This document shows positions 8,955-17,729 of a stretch of DNA of 64,000 nucleotides, piece after piece. The stretch comes from Ascidiaceihabitans sp. (lineage in GTDB: Bacteria; Pseudomonadota; Alphaproteobacteria; Rhodobacterales; Rhodobacteraceae). The position numbers were made by a program, and so were the translations under genes. Location: assembly GCA_029251465.1 (NCBI GenBank), contig JAQXDI010000087.1:1-64000 (forward strand). Reading direction: 5' to 3'. The number at the start of each line of letters is the position of its first letter. The stretch's first letter is position 1. Under the pieces are notes generated by a model that was not told the DNA's origin, did not search any database, and was given only the letters and a program-made list of their open reading frames with translations.

Positions 8955-9810
8955 TCGCCCCACGATATTGCACGACCTTCGCAGCACAATTGTGCCCCGC
9001 CATCAACGCATCAGCCTGCGTTGAATCCAACAAAAGAGACCCTAGGTATCCGCCATTAAAGCTGTCTCCGGCTGCTGTTGTATCCACCACACTGGGTGCC
9101 GGCATGTAATCCTGCTGGACAGGTACGCCCAAAGACAATGGCCCCAAAGCCGAGCGTTTTAACGCGCCAGTTCCTTGGTGTTTTGCGAAGCGGGCTGTGA
9201 CTTGATCAGCCGTTTCTTCAAACAATTCCATCTCGTCATCTATTGACGGCAACGCAATATCTGCGCGCGCCCACATTGCGGTCGTCACCTTGCGCGCGGT
9301 GTCTGCGTCTTCCCACAATCGCGGGCGATAGTTGCTGTCGTAAATCACCTGAACGTCAGAATCCTGAAACCATTCGATCAACGCCAAACGTACGGGATGC
9401 GGTAAAATCGCCATCGAAATGCCGGACAAATACACCGCATTGTACTGAGACAGACTGCTGAAATTGCAGGTATCTCCGGCTTGAAACATGCCCCGCGCTG
9501 CAGACGCACTGCGCCAATACGTGAACGACCGTTCGCCCGTTTCGCTGGTCGTGATTGCGTACAGACCGGGCGACGCGCCGGGCACCATCGTGATCGCATC
9601 TGTTCCAATATTTTGATTGGCGATAAACGTTTTGATCTGATCAGAAAACGGATCATCCCCCAAATTCGTCACGTAATCGACCTGCAATTCAGGCGCTGAC
9701 CTGTGCAAATAAATCGCCGTATTTAGCGTGTCACCTGCCACACCGACATGTGCCGCTTCGCCCGCCATGGACAGCTCGATCATGGCTTCTCCGATACACG
9801 CGATGCGCAT
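8941..9810 (-). CDS. kdgK: 2-keto-3-deoxygluconate kinase (PfkB family)
   Basis: Phosphorylates 2-keto-3-deoxy-D-gluconate to KDPG, the common product of the uxuA and uxaA branches. At 289 residues it starts CIGEAMIELS and has a PfkB C-terminal signature around residue 245, DTTAAGDSFNGGYLG, whose Asp is the catalytic base; AAGD replaces the more common GAGD. The ATG at 9810 overlaps the upstream stop by one base. The frame stays open well upstream, but that part encodes the EamA gene in another frame. It is the last gene of the long operon starting at 20003. The KDPG aldolase is not in the window. Confidence 0.88.
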   Translation of the reverse strand: MRIACIGEAMIELSMAGEAAHVGVAGDTLNTAIYLHRSAPELQVDYVTNLGDDPFSDQIKTFIANQNIGTDAITMVPGASPGLYAITTSETGERSFTYWRSASAARGMFQAGDTCNFSSLSQYNAVYLSGISMAILPHPVRLALIEWFQDSDVQVIYDSNYRPRLWEDADTARKVTTAMWARADIALPSIDDEMELFEETADQVTARFAKHQGTGALKRSALGPLSLGVPVQQDYMPAPSVVDTTAAGDSFNGGYLGSLLLDSTQADALMAGHNCAAKVVQYRGAIIPA

Positions 9811-10691
9811 TAGCTTTGCTCCCGTTTCCAAATGATGAGCCCCGATCCAATGATCACAAGTGCGCCCAAAACCGTCCATTGGTCCGGCACATCGCCAAAC
9901 ACAAAATAGCCCCAAAACGAGACATAAATCATAAACGAATACGTGTATGGCATCAGCGTATTTGCTGTTCCAAACCGGTGCGCATTCGTGAGCAACTGAT
10001 GCCCCGCCCAACCCAATATGCCAAGTCCAATCAGCACGATCCAACCAATAAATGTCTGGGGCGATTGCCATGTCCAAATCGCAAAAGGCAGCAACACAGA
10101 CGTACCGACCAGCCCCATGTAAAACTGCTGTGTGTCCACGGCCACAATGCCGGCCAAACGACGCGTCATAATCGAATAAAGCGCCAGCGCCGTGGCTTGA
10201 TAAATCACCAAACCCATCGCAAAATGGAAATCCTCGCCAAAGGGTCGCACCACAATCAAAACGCCGACAAAGCCGAGGGTAATCGCGAACCAGCGCCACG
10301 GGCCAACTGGTTCCTTCAGCACGTAGATCGACAGAAAGCACACGATGACGGGACTGGAAAATATAATCGCCGAAACAATAGTTAGCGGCAAAAATTGCAG
10401 AATGTAAAAGTTCGACAAGGTCGCGGACACCAACAAAAGCGCGCGACTAATGACCTGCCATTTGTGACTGGTTTGGAAGCGATCACGGCTGATGCCATCC
10501 TTGGCAATGGCCCCAATCGAAATCACAAAATGACCCGCATATCGCATGAATGCCAGCTGAAACGCAGGCAAACCGGCCACGGCAAGCCACTTGGCCCCCG
10601 TGTCGACCAGCGAAAACAGAAACCACGCCCCAAGCATCAAAATGATGCCGAGGCGTGGCTTGTCTTCTATGCTTTGCGCCAGAACCGCCAT
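9810..10691 (-). CDS. EamA/DMT family transporter
   Basis: A 293-residue inner-membrane protein with about ten hydrophobic segments arranged as two EamA repeats (roughly residues 15-145 and 160-290). Segments such as LPLTIVSAIIFSSPVIVCFL and WTVLGALVIIGSGLIIW are typical. It lies between hydroxyacid dehydrogenase and kdgK in an uninterrupted minus-strand unit, so it may move a sugar-acid pathway metabolite, but family members have very varied substrates. Confidence 0.85.
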   Translation of the reverse strand: MAVLAQSIEDKPRLGIILMLGAWFLFSLVDTGAKWLAVAGLPAFQLAFMRYAGHFVISIGAIAKDGISRDRFQTSHKWQVISRALLLVSATLSNFYILQFLPLTIVSAIIFSSPVIVCFLSIYVLKEPVGPWRWFAITLGFVGVLIVVRPFGEDFHFAMGLVIYQATALALYSIMTRRLAGIVAVDTQQFYMGLVGTSVLLPFAIWTWQSPQTFIGWIVLIGLGILGWAGHQLLTNAHRFGTANTLMPYTYSFMIYVSFWGYFVFGDVPDQWTVLGALVIIGSGLIIWKREQS

Positions 10692-10694
10692 GGA

Positions 10695-11582
10695 TTATTT
10701 GGCGAACCGCTTGGCGTAGAAATCGACCATCTGGCTGACCATTTCGTCGCCTTGACCTGAATCGCGGGCTTGCTCTAACGCAGTCAGCGGGCCTTGCGAC
10801 ATGATGCTGTCGACGCCTGCGTCTTTCGCCATTTGGGCGTAGTACCCGACGTCCTTGGCAGCGTTCTTGATCGCGAATTCCAGCATGCTCGGGTCTTTGT
10901 CGACGCCGTACGCCTTGACGAAATCCATCATGCCTGACCGCAACGGACCGGCGGCCATCACGTCATACATTTGGCCACGATCAATGCCAGCAACATCGGC
11001 CATCGCGAACGCTTCGGACATGGCATTTGCGACGGTCATTCCAAAGAAATTATTGATCAGTTTGATTGTGTGGCCAGATCCCAAATCACCAAGATGAAAG
11101 ACGTTCTCACCAAGGTCTTTCAACACGGGTTCAACCGCGGCAAAGGCGTCTTTGTCACCTGCCGTCATGATGTTCAGCAAACCGTCTTTTGCGTGTGCTG
11201 GCGTGCGGCCCAATGGGGCGTCCAGATAGTGACCACCAGCGGCTTCGACTTCGATGCCCAACGCCCGCGTTGATCCAGGCAAAGACGTACCGAAATCCAC
11301 AACCGTTGCGCCAGGTTTCAGGCCCGCGATAACGCCATCCGCACCGCGCATGCGGCCCTCGACACTGGCGCTGGTGTCCATGCACAACATGATCACATCG
11401 CTGGCAGCGGCCACGTCGCGTGCAGTGGAAACTTCGGTGGCGCCACGGGCGATCGCGGCATCCACATTCGGGCGCGAACGGTTGGCCATCACGGTCAGGC
11501 TATAGCCCTGATCCTGAAGGCGGCCGACCATTGCAGCGCCCATTAGGCCAAGGCCGATAAATCCGATTGTTGGTTTGCTCAT
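10695..11582 (-). CDS. NAD(P)-dependent 3-hydroxyacid dehydrogenase (2-hydroxy-3-oxopropionate reductase/GarR-like)
   Basis: A 295-residue beta-hydroxyacid dehydrogenase. The N-terminal FIGLGLMGAAM is the cofactor loop, DAPLGRTPAHAKDG matches the substrate-binding region, and GSGHTIKLINNFFG contains the catalytic lysine. Tartronate semialdehyde reductase, L-threonate dehydrogenase and 3-hydroxyisobutyrate dehydrogenase share this fold. The start MSKPTIGF at 11582 is preferred over an ATG 12 bases upstream because it matches the family N-terminus. It sits in the altronate dehydratase operon. Confidence 0.82.
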   Translation of the reverse strand: MSKPTIGFIGLGLMGAAMVGRLQDQGYSLTVMANRSRPNVDAAIARGATEVSTARDVAAASDVIMLCMDTSASVEGRMRGADGVIAGLKPGATVVDFGTSLPGSTRALGIEVEAAGGHYLDAPLGRTPAHAKDGLLNIMTAGDKDAFAAVEPVLKDLGENVFHLGDLGSGHTIKLINNFFGMTVANAMSEAFAMADVAGIDRGQMYDVMAAGPLRSGMMDFVKAYGVDKDPSMLEFAIKNAAKDVGYYAQMAKDAGVDSIMSQGPLTALEQARDSGQGDEMVSQMVDFYAKRFAK

Positions 11583-11622
11583 CTGATTTCTCATGTTTGT
11601 GAGTGTCTGTGAAGCGGCAATT

Positions 11623-12591
11623 TCAGGCCGACAATTGTTCTTCGATATTCAAAGCGATTTCCAACGTGCGCGTCGCATCAGCAACATCAATCAGAGGCGG
11701 CGCACCGTTCATCACGTCGATGAAAAGATCTAACTGCGCGGTCAAAGGCGGCACGCTATTTTTGGCAACCAAAATCGGGCGCACCTGCGCGGCATTTCCC
11801 CAGTGCTGACCGGACCAAACCGTCATTGACGGAAAGCTGATCGCCCCCTTGGTCCCCATTATCCACATCATGTCTTGATGCGTGGTTCCGATGTTGGGGT
11901 TTTCACCTGTACCTGCCTCAAACCCCCAAGGCGTGGCCGCATTGTCGGCAAAGCTGATCGTACCCGTTGCACCATTTTCAAACGCCAGCGCAATTGCACC
12001 GCTTTCGATGCGATCCTTGCCGCGCAGACCTTTGCCGCGGATCGACGCCGTGTTGGAAATTTCGCCGATCACAAACCGCAAAATATCAATGTCGTGCACA
12101 AGGTTGATCATCACAGGACTGCCACCAGCGGTGCGCCAATTGCCCTCAAAATAGTCGTCCGGTTTGCGCATGGCCCAGATGACGTTCGCGGCGACAACCG
12201 TGCCGATCATGCCCTCTGCGATCACCTGCTTTAGCTGCTGAACGGGCGCGTGATAACGGCGATGATGACCAACAAGCGAGCCGATTTTGGCGTGCTTCAC
12301 GGCGGTTTCCAAACGGCGCGCGCCTTGCAAATCATCCGCCACTGGTTTTTCGATCAGCACGTGCCAACCGCGTTGCGCCGCTTGAATTCCGTGCGCGCTG
12401 TGCAGATGCGTTGGTGTCGCAATGATCACACCGTCCACTGGCTCGACCACATCCTTCATGTCCGCAAAATCGGCACCCATCGACGCATCCGGATCGACCA
12501 AACCGACCCAGACACAACCGGCGTGCGCCTGCACGGCCTCGACATGGCGGATGCCAATTAGCCCGCCGCCAACAACCAAGATCCGTTTCAC
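11623..12591 (-). CDS. Gfo/Idh/MocA family oxidoreductase (D)
   Basis: A 322-residue NAD(P)-dependent sugar oxidoreductase, distinct from the three at 3224-6290. It has RILVVGGGLIGIRH, the EKP motif in VLIEKPVADD, and GGSPVMINLVHDIDILRF in the substrate domain. The GTG at 12591 is chosen because it overlaps the uxaA stop as GTGA and follows GGAG by 7 bases; an ATG at 12612 would add seven residues but has no ribosome site. It probably acts on an intermediate of the same pathway as altronate dehydratase. Confidence 0.85.
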   Translation of the reverse strand: MKRILVVGGGLIGIRHVEAVQAHAGCVWVGLVDPDASMGADFADMKDVVEPVDGVIIATPTHLHSAHGIQAAQRGWHVLIEKPVADDLQGARRLETAVKHAKIGSLVGHHRRYHAPVQQLKQVIAEGMIGTVVAANVIWAMRKPDDYFEGNWRTAGGSPVMINLVHDIDILRFVIGEISNTASIRGKGLRGKDRIESGAIALAFENGATGTISFADNAATPWGFEAGTGENPNIGTTHQDMMWIMGTKGAISFPSMTVWSGQHWGNAAQVRPILVAKNSVPPLTAQLDLFIDVMNGAPPLIDVADATRTLEIALNIEEQLSA

Positions 12592-14087
12592 ATCACGGCT
12601 CCAATTTGCCATGGCACGAATTCATAGTCGCCAAGACCCTGAGCTTCGGATTTGCTGACCTCGCCAGAGGCGACGCTCAGGAACATTTCGTAAATTTCAC
12701 GCCCCTTTTCCTCGACGCTGACGCCTTGGGTCAGGATCGTGCCTGCGTCTACGTCCATGTCTTCGGACATGCGTTTTGCCATCTCGGAATTCGTCGCGAC
12801 CTTGATTGTTGGGGCTGGTTTGGACCCGAATGCAGACCCCCGTCCGGTCGTGAAACACACCAAATTGCAGCCCGATGCGATCTGCCCCGTGACAGACGCC
12901 GGATCGTAGCCGGGGCTGTCCATAAAGGTGAAACCGCGCGCTGTCACAGGTTCTGCGTATTTGTAGACGCCCATCAACGGCGACGTGCCACCCTTGGCGG
13001 CGGCCCCCAAAGATTTCTCGAGGATCGTGGTCAGGCCACCCTTTTTATTTCCGGGTGACGGGTTGTTGTCCATCGAACCATTGTTGCGCGTCGTGTAGTC
13101 CTGCCACCAGTCAATCAGGCCGATCAGTTTGTCGCCTGTGCTGCGGTCAATCGCACGACGGGTCAGCAAATGTTCAGCGCCATAAATCTCAGGGGTTTCG
13201 GCCAGCACACCAGTGCCACCTTGGGCCGCCAGCAAATCGCAAGCGTAGCCCAACGCCGGGTTCGCCGTAACGCCAGACCACGCATCCGATCCACCACATT
13301 GCAGGGCGACCATCAGCTCGGATGCGGGGCACTCGGTACGGGTTGCAAGGTTTGCCAAAGGCAGCATCGCCGCGACCTTTTTGATCCCGAGTTCAACCGT
13401 GCGCCGCAAACCCGCGACATTCTGAATATTCATAGTGTGAAACAGCGGGCCCTGTTTCAGACCATACGCCTCAAGCAGCCAATCAATCTGGTTCATCTCG
13501 CAGCCCAGACCAACCATCAAGACGCCCGCGTGATTTGGATGTTTCGCATAGCCCCACATGACGCGCTGCAAGGCCTCAAAGCCATCGCCATTGTCTGCCA
13601 TGCCGCACCCTGTGCCGTGCACAAATGCCGCAACGCCGTCCACGGTGGGATAGTCGGCCAAAACGTCGGGGGTAAAGTGATCCGCAATCATCCGCGCGGC
13701 GGTTGCAGAGCAATTCACCGACGTCACAATTGCGATGTAATTACGCGTGCCAACGCGGCCATTTTCGCGTCGATAGCCCATGAATGTGTCGCCACTGGTT
13801 GGTGTCACCGGGCGCAAATCGGTCGAAAATTCATAGGCCATGTCCGTATTTCGGAATTCCACATTATGCGTGTGCACGTGATCACCTGCCGCGATGTCCG
13901 TCGACGCATAGCCAATCAATTGCGCGTATTTGCGCACCGTAGTACCGGACGCAATATCGACCACCGCCACCTTGTGACCAGACGGGATCAACGCGCGGGT
14001 TTTGGTGCTTTCAATCGCAACGCCACCCTCTAGCGGGCGCGTGGCTGTGACCACGTTATCGGCGCGATCAAGACGAACAAAATCCAT
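12588..14087 (-). CDS. uxaA: Altronate dehydratase (UxaA family)
   Basis: Dehydrates D-altronate to 2-keto-3-deoxy-D-gluconate in galacturonate catabolism. The 499-residue protein has the usual two parts: an N-terminal SAF-like domain (about residues 1-95, with HTHN) and a large GD_AH/UxaA C-terminal domain with conserved stretches VNCSATAA, GTGCGMADNGDG and LQCGGSDAWSG; the cysteines fit an iron-dependent site. It follows the PhyH gene by 15 bases and overlaps Gfo/Idh/MocA D by 4. Related galactarate dehydratases share the fold, so the exact aldonate or aldarate is not certain. Confidence 0.88.
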   Translation of the reverse strand: MDFVRLDRADNVVTATRPLEGGVAIESTKTRALIPSGHKVAVVDIASGTTVRKYAQLIGYASTDIAAGDHVHTHNVEFRNTDMAYEFSTDLRPVTPTSGDTFMGYRRENGRVGTRNYIAIVTSVNCSATAARMIADHFTPDVLADYPTVDGVAAFVHGTGCGMADNGDGFEALQRVMWGYAKHPNHAGVLMVGLGCEMNQIDWLLEAYGLKQGPLFHTMNIQNVAGLRRTVELGIKKVAAMLPLANLATRTECPASELMVALQCGGSDAWSGVTANPALGYACDLLAAQGGTGVLAETPEIYGAEHLLTRRAIDRSTGDKLIGLIDWWQDYTTRNNGSMDNNPSPGNKKGGLTTILEKSLGAAAKGGTSPLMGVYKYAEPVTARGFTFMDSPGYDPASVTGQIASGCNLVCFTTGRGSAFGSKPAPTIKVATNSEMAKRMSEDMDVDAGTILTQGVSVEEKGREIYEMFLSVASGEVSKSEAQGLGDYEFVPWQIGAVM

Positions 14088-14102
14088 GAGCTTGCTTTCG
14101 GT

Positions 14103-15050
14103 TTAAGCGCAGAAGGGCGCGTCGGATGACCATCGGTGAATATCGGTATGTGGGGCATTGGAAAGATGCGCGCGGGCGTCTTCCCACTTTGTTTTCCACT
14201 CGACCCAGTCGCGCAGTTCGGTTTCGGGATTGTCGCGTGAACGGGCGACAAATTCAGGAAAATGGCTGCGACCTGTGGGCTGGTCTGTCACGTTAAATCG
14301 AATGTCAAAAGACCAGCGAAATTTTTCCGTCTGGTTTGACAACGATCCGTGCGGCGTGAGCGGATGAAAGAACACAGCGCCCCCTGCTTTGACGGGCAGC
14401 GGGATGCCATTTGCCTCGTCCACGAACCCTTCGGCTATGCCCGTTTGCGTGCGCGGACAATGCGGCAGCATCGTTTGGTCTGGCGTCTTGGCTTGAACCT
14501 GCAAGCAACCGTTTTCGACCGTCGCATCCGTGATCGCCAACCACACCGTAACCATCTGCGTGTCGTCTGCATCCGCCAGCGCAACGGCGCGATCTTGATG
14601 CCAATCAGTTGCCGCGATGTGTGCGCGAATTTCGTCGGATTTCAGCGCAGTAACGGGTGGTTTTATGCGCACATGTTGGATCGGATTGCTGGTCAGTTCG
14701 CCGCCCAAAAGCTGCTCGACTTTGTCCAGCAATGACGGCGCCGTCAGCATGTCGAACACCGCCGGACCAAAATGAAACGGCGTGTCCGCTGTGATCTGGT
14801 CACCCGGCAGCGAGATATCCATTGGCTGAAAATAGTCGCATTTGGCCTTGTACGCCTCTAGCAACTTGCCCCAGAAATCGAGGCCAATTGGCGGTGGCAC
14901 GCGACCCTCTGCATGCCAACCCGCATACAACCGGTCCATCAACGCGCTGTACTCGGTTCGTACGTTTTCAAGCACGGCCAAAGGCAATACATCAGGCACA
15001 ACCAAATACCCTTGGCTTTCGAACTGCGCGATTTGTTCAGGTATCAACAT
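14103..15050 (-). CDS. Phytanoyl-CoA dioxygenase (PhyH) family Fe(II)/2-oxoglutarate oxygenase
   Basis: A 315-residue double-stranded beta-helix oxygenase. The iron facial triad is visible as H151-x-D153 in DWHQDRAV and H234 in TPHGSL, with R251 in DIRF as likely 2-oxoglutarate ligand. It starts inside the TRAP operon (TGATG overlap with the dctM stop; a GTG one codon upstream is also possible). Its place between a sugar-acid transporter and altronate dehydratase suggests oxidative removal of a substituent from an imported sugar acid, but this is inference; ectoine-hydroxylase-like and quorum-signal-type PhyH enzymes exist too. Confidence 0.83.
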   Translation of the reverse strand: MLIPEQIAQFESQGYLVVPDVLPLAVLENVRTEYSALMDRLYAGWHAEGRVPPPIGLDFWGKLLEAYKAKCDYFQPMDISLPGDQITADTPFHFGPAVFDMLTAPSLLDKVEQLLGGELTSNPIQHVRIKPPVTALKSDEIRAHIAATDWHQDRAVALADADDTQMVTVWLAITDATVENGCLQVQAKTPDQTMLPHCPRTQTGIAEGFVDEANGIPLPVKAGGAVFFHPLTPHGSLSNQTEKFRWSFDIRFNVTDQPTGRSHFPEFVARSRDNPETELRDWVEWKTKWEDARAHLSNAPHTDIHRWSSDAPFCA

Positions 15051-16855
15051 CACAGCAACACTTCGACGATCGATGGCCAGATCAATAGGACTGTCAGCGC
15101 ACAGAGTTGGATACCAATAAACGGCAGGAACCCTTTGAAGATATCTGTCAGGCTGATGTGCGGTGGGGCCACCGATTTCAGATAGAACGCGGCCGGACCG
15201 AACGGTGGCGATAGGAAACTAACCTGCATGTTCATGCAGAAGACGACGCCAAACCAGATCGCAACGTTTTTGGGTTCCAATTCGCCAAAATACCCAATTT
15301 CATCAATCGGCAAGCGGCGCACAATCGGCAAGAACACAGGGATGATCAGCAGCACGATGCCAACCCAATCCATGAACGCACCCATGAACAACAAGATCAG
15401 CATCATCGCGAGGATAATACCCATCGTTGGCAGCTCCGCTCCAATGATAAGGTTGGCGATGTAATCGGGGCCACCCGCAACAGTATAGGCCCCCGCCAAG
15501 GTCGCCGCACCGATGGTCACCCAGATGATCGTGCCGGTGGATTTCATCGTGCGCAGTAAGGCGTCCCACAACAGATCACGCATGTCTTCGATGAGAAGGA
15601 TTGCAGTGAAAATCGCGATAGAGATGATCATAAACCGCATCTCGCCCTTAAGCTCCGAATTCGGGATCAAGATCATCGGTGCGATGATTGCAACCACCAA
15701 CACAGCCCCTGCAATCATCGCGATGCGCGCTGCACGACTGCGGGCCAACGCCACCCATTCTTCGGTCGTGTAGTGCAGCAAAACCGCAATCAGGAATACC
15801 GCTAACGCACCCATTCCGGCGGCTTCGGTAATGCCCGTGATACCGCCGTAAATAGACCCAAGAACGACACCAATCACGATGATTGGTGGAACCAAACCTT
15901 TGCCCAATTTCCAGCCGCGCGCGGATCGTTCCTTGCCAAATGCAAAGAACGCAACGCCCAAAGCTGCCGCAATGACCAAGCCCAATTTCATCATCGCGCC
16001 GGTCGATGCCAATGCGTAAGGGTCACCATCGTTGGCCGCATTCTGCCCCGAGAATTCGATGAACCCCGCACGAACAAACAACACCACCGCGCCTGCAATC
16101 AGCAGCACGTTCAGGAATGCAAAAAACAAGCCCGCCTTTTCACGTCCAACCGGGTCACCGGGTACCGGATCAGGCAGAGGCGCGTCTTGGGGTCGGATCT
16201 GCGTGCGCACAATAATGTAGATGATAATGAAACTGGCCAGCATAAAGCCCGGGACAAACGATGCGGTGAACAGCGCCTTGATCGAGGTTTCAGTGATCAA
16301 CCCGTAGATGATTAAAACAATGGATGGCGGGATCATCGTGCCCAAGCTACCCGAGGCGCAAATCGTCCCGATCGCAAGATTCTGATTATACCCAAGCCGT
16401 AGCATCTGCGGCAAGGCAATCAGACCCAGCAACACGACTTCACCACCGATGATCCCCGACATCGCTGCCATGATCACCGCCATGATCGACGTCACAATCG
16501 CAATGCCACCACGGGTTCGGTTCAGCCACATCGATAGGGAATCATACATGGTTTTCGCCACGCCGGATCGTTCCAGCAGCGACGCCATAAAGATGAACAA
16601 CGGGATCGATATCAGGACATAGTCCGTTAAAAGCCCGTATATTTTATTCTGCATCAGGTTTAGCGCGCCCGTCCCCGGCCGCCCCGTCAGCATCCCATCA
16701 CCGAACGACATCGGATTCGTGATTAACGCAGGTTCAAATTTCATCACCAAAACGGCGACGGCCAACACAGCAGAGGCAAAACCCAGCGGCATACCAATCG
16801 CCAAAAGCGCGATCAGCGCCAGCATTACGATCAGTGAAATTGTGCCGATATCCAT
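15050..16855 (-). CDS. TRAP transporter large permease subunit (DctM family)
   Basis: The main translocating subunit of a sodium-coupled TRAP importer, in the inner membrane. It is 601 residues, longer than the usual 425-440. The N-terminal half has GMPLGFASAVLAV, SIPLFIFMASLLERSG and GTMIPPSIVLIIYG, and the C-terminal part has GAFMDWVGIVLLIIPVFLPI. The extra length comes from a hydrophobic insertion at about residues 240-430, a form seen in the group of larger DctM proteins. It overlaps dctQ by one base (TAATG). Confidence 0.93.
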   Translation of the reverse strand: MDIGTISLIVMLALIALLAIGMPLGFASAVLAVAVLVMKFEPALITNPMSFGDGMLTGRPGTGALNLMQNKIYGLLTDYVLISIPLFIFMASLLERSGVAKTMYDSLSMWLNRTRGGIAIVTSIMAVIMAAMSGIIGGEVVLLGLIALPQMLRLGYNQNLAIGTICASGSLGTMIPPSIVLIIYGLITETSIKALFTASFVPGFMLASFIIIYIIVRTQIRPQDAPLPDPVPGDPVGREKAGLFFAFLNVLLIAGAVVLFVRAGFIEFSGQNAANDGDPYALASTGAMMKLGLVIAAALGVAFFAFGKERSARGWKLGKGLVPPIIVIGVVLGSIYGGITGITEAAGMGALAVFLIAVLLHYTTEEWVALARSRAARIAMIAGAVLVVAIIAPMILIPNSELKGEMRFMIISIAIFTAILLIEDMRDLLWDALLRTMKSTGTIIWVTIGAATLAGAYTVAGGPDYIANLIIGAELPTMGIILAMMLILLFMGAFMDWVGIVLLIIPVFLPIVRRLPIDEIGYFGELEPKNVAIWFGVVFCMNMQVSFLSPPFGPAAFYLKSVAPPHISLTDIFKGFLPFIGIQLCALTVLLIWPSIVEVLL

Positions 16856-17709
16856 TATTTAGACTCCACATCTTGGCCAAGGGACCGTTTGATCGCTTCG
16901 ATTTCGTCTTCGTCAACTTCGGGGGTACGCAAGCTGGCCGGATCGGCGTTCCAGTCATTGATCAAATTGATGACTGACTGGATCGCAACCAGCGTGATGA
17001 CGATCAAAACCATCGGCTGCAATGTCGCCGGGATTGGCGGGTTAAAGGCCGATCCGTACAGCTCCCATTTGTAGAGCTTGTTGTAGAAAACGTATTTGTA
17101 GCTGCCAAAAACCGTCGCTGACGCAAACAGAATGATCAGCAAGGTCGAGATCACATCAAACGCCCGCTGCACGTTGCGCGGCACAGCATCATACAGCAGC
17201 ACAATGCGGATATGGCTGCGCTGTTGCATGGCGTACAGACCGGCCAGCAGAAACACGAAACTCGCCAACCAAAGGGTGGTTTCATTGGCCCAAAGCGTGG
17301 GGCGTTCAACCACGTAGCGCACGAACACTTCGTACAACATGACGCATGTTAGGGTCACAATCATCATCATCGTCACACGCCCGAGGAACATCGCGGTTTT
17401 GTCGATGGCTTTGAAGTTTTCGTTTTCCAGCGACGCACGGCGCACGGTACGAATACCCAAGATCAACGTCACCGGGATCATCACCAAAGCGAGCAGATCG
17501 ACGATGTCGATATGTTTGTTGAAAATCGGGGATAAGGCGATGATATCCGAGCGCACAAAGATCGCCTCGACCTGCCCATAAAGCGATTCACTAGCAGGTG
17601 GAATCCAGTCCAGAATGAAGGCAGGCAGTTGCCAAACCACCCACGAGACACAGACGAAAAAGGTCATCGGTATGACCCATTCCCAAAGCGATCCAGATTT
17701 TTGCGACAT
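16855..17709 (-). CDS. TRAP transporter small permease subunit (DctQ family)
   Basis: The small membrane subunit of the DctPQM importer. At 284 residues it is longer than typical DctQ (about 160-200), with an extra N-terminal section holding two hydrophobic segments before the DctQ core. The core shows MLYEVFVRYV, PTLWANETTLWLASFVFLLAG and QQRSHIRI. It lies 20 bases downstream of the enolase-superfamily gene and overlaps dctM by one base. Confidence 0.9.
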   Translation of the reverse strand: MSQKSGSLWEWVIPMTFFVCVSWVVWQLPAFILDWIPPASESLYGQVEAIFVRSDIIALSPIFNKHIDIVDLLALVMIPVTLILGIRTVRRASLENENFKAIDKTAMFLGRVTMMMIVTLTCVMLYEVFVRYVVERPTLWANETTLWLASFVFLLAGLYAMQQRSHIRIVLLYDAVPRNVQRAFDVISTLLIILFASATVFGSYKYVFYNKLYKWELYGSAFNPPIPATLQPMVLIVITLVAIQSVINLINDWNADPASLRTPEVDEDEIEAIKRSLGQDVESK

Positions 17710-17729
17710 GGTGTCCCCTTCCTTAGGGC

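Noticed and set aside
9811-10341. Upstream extension of the kdgK frame to 466 codons
   Set aside because: The extension lies inside the EamA gene in another frame; KdgK starts at the ATG at 9810 with the correct family N-terminus.
13170-14033. A 287-codon plus-strand frame
   Set aside because: Entirely antisense to uxaA, whose protein matches its family throughout.
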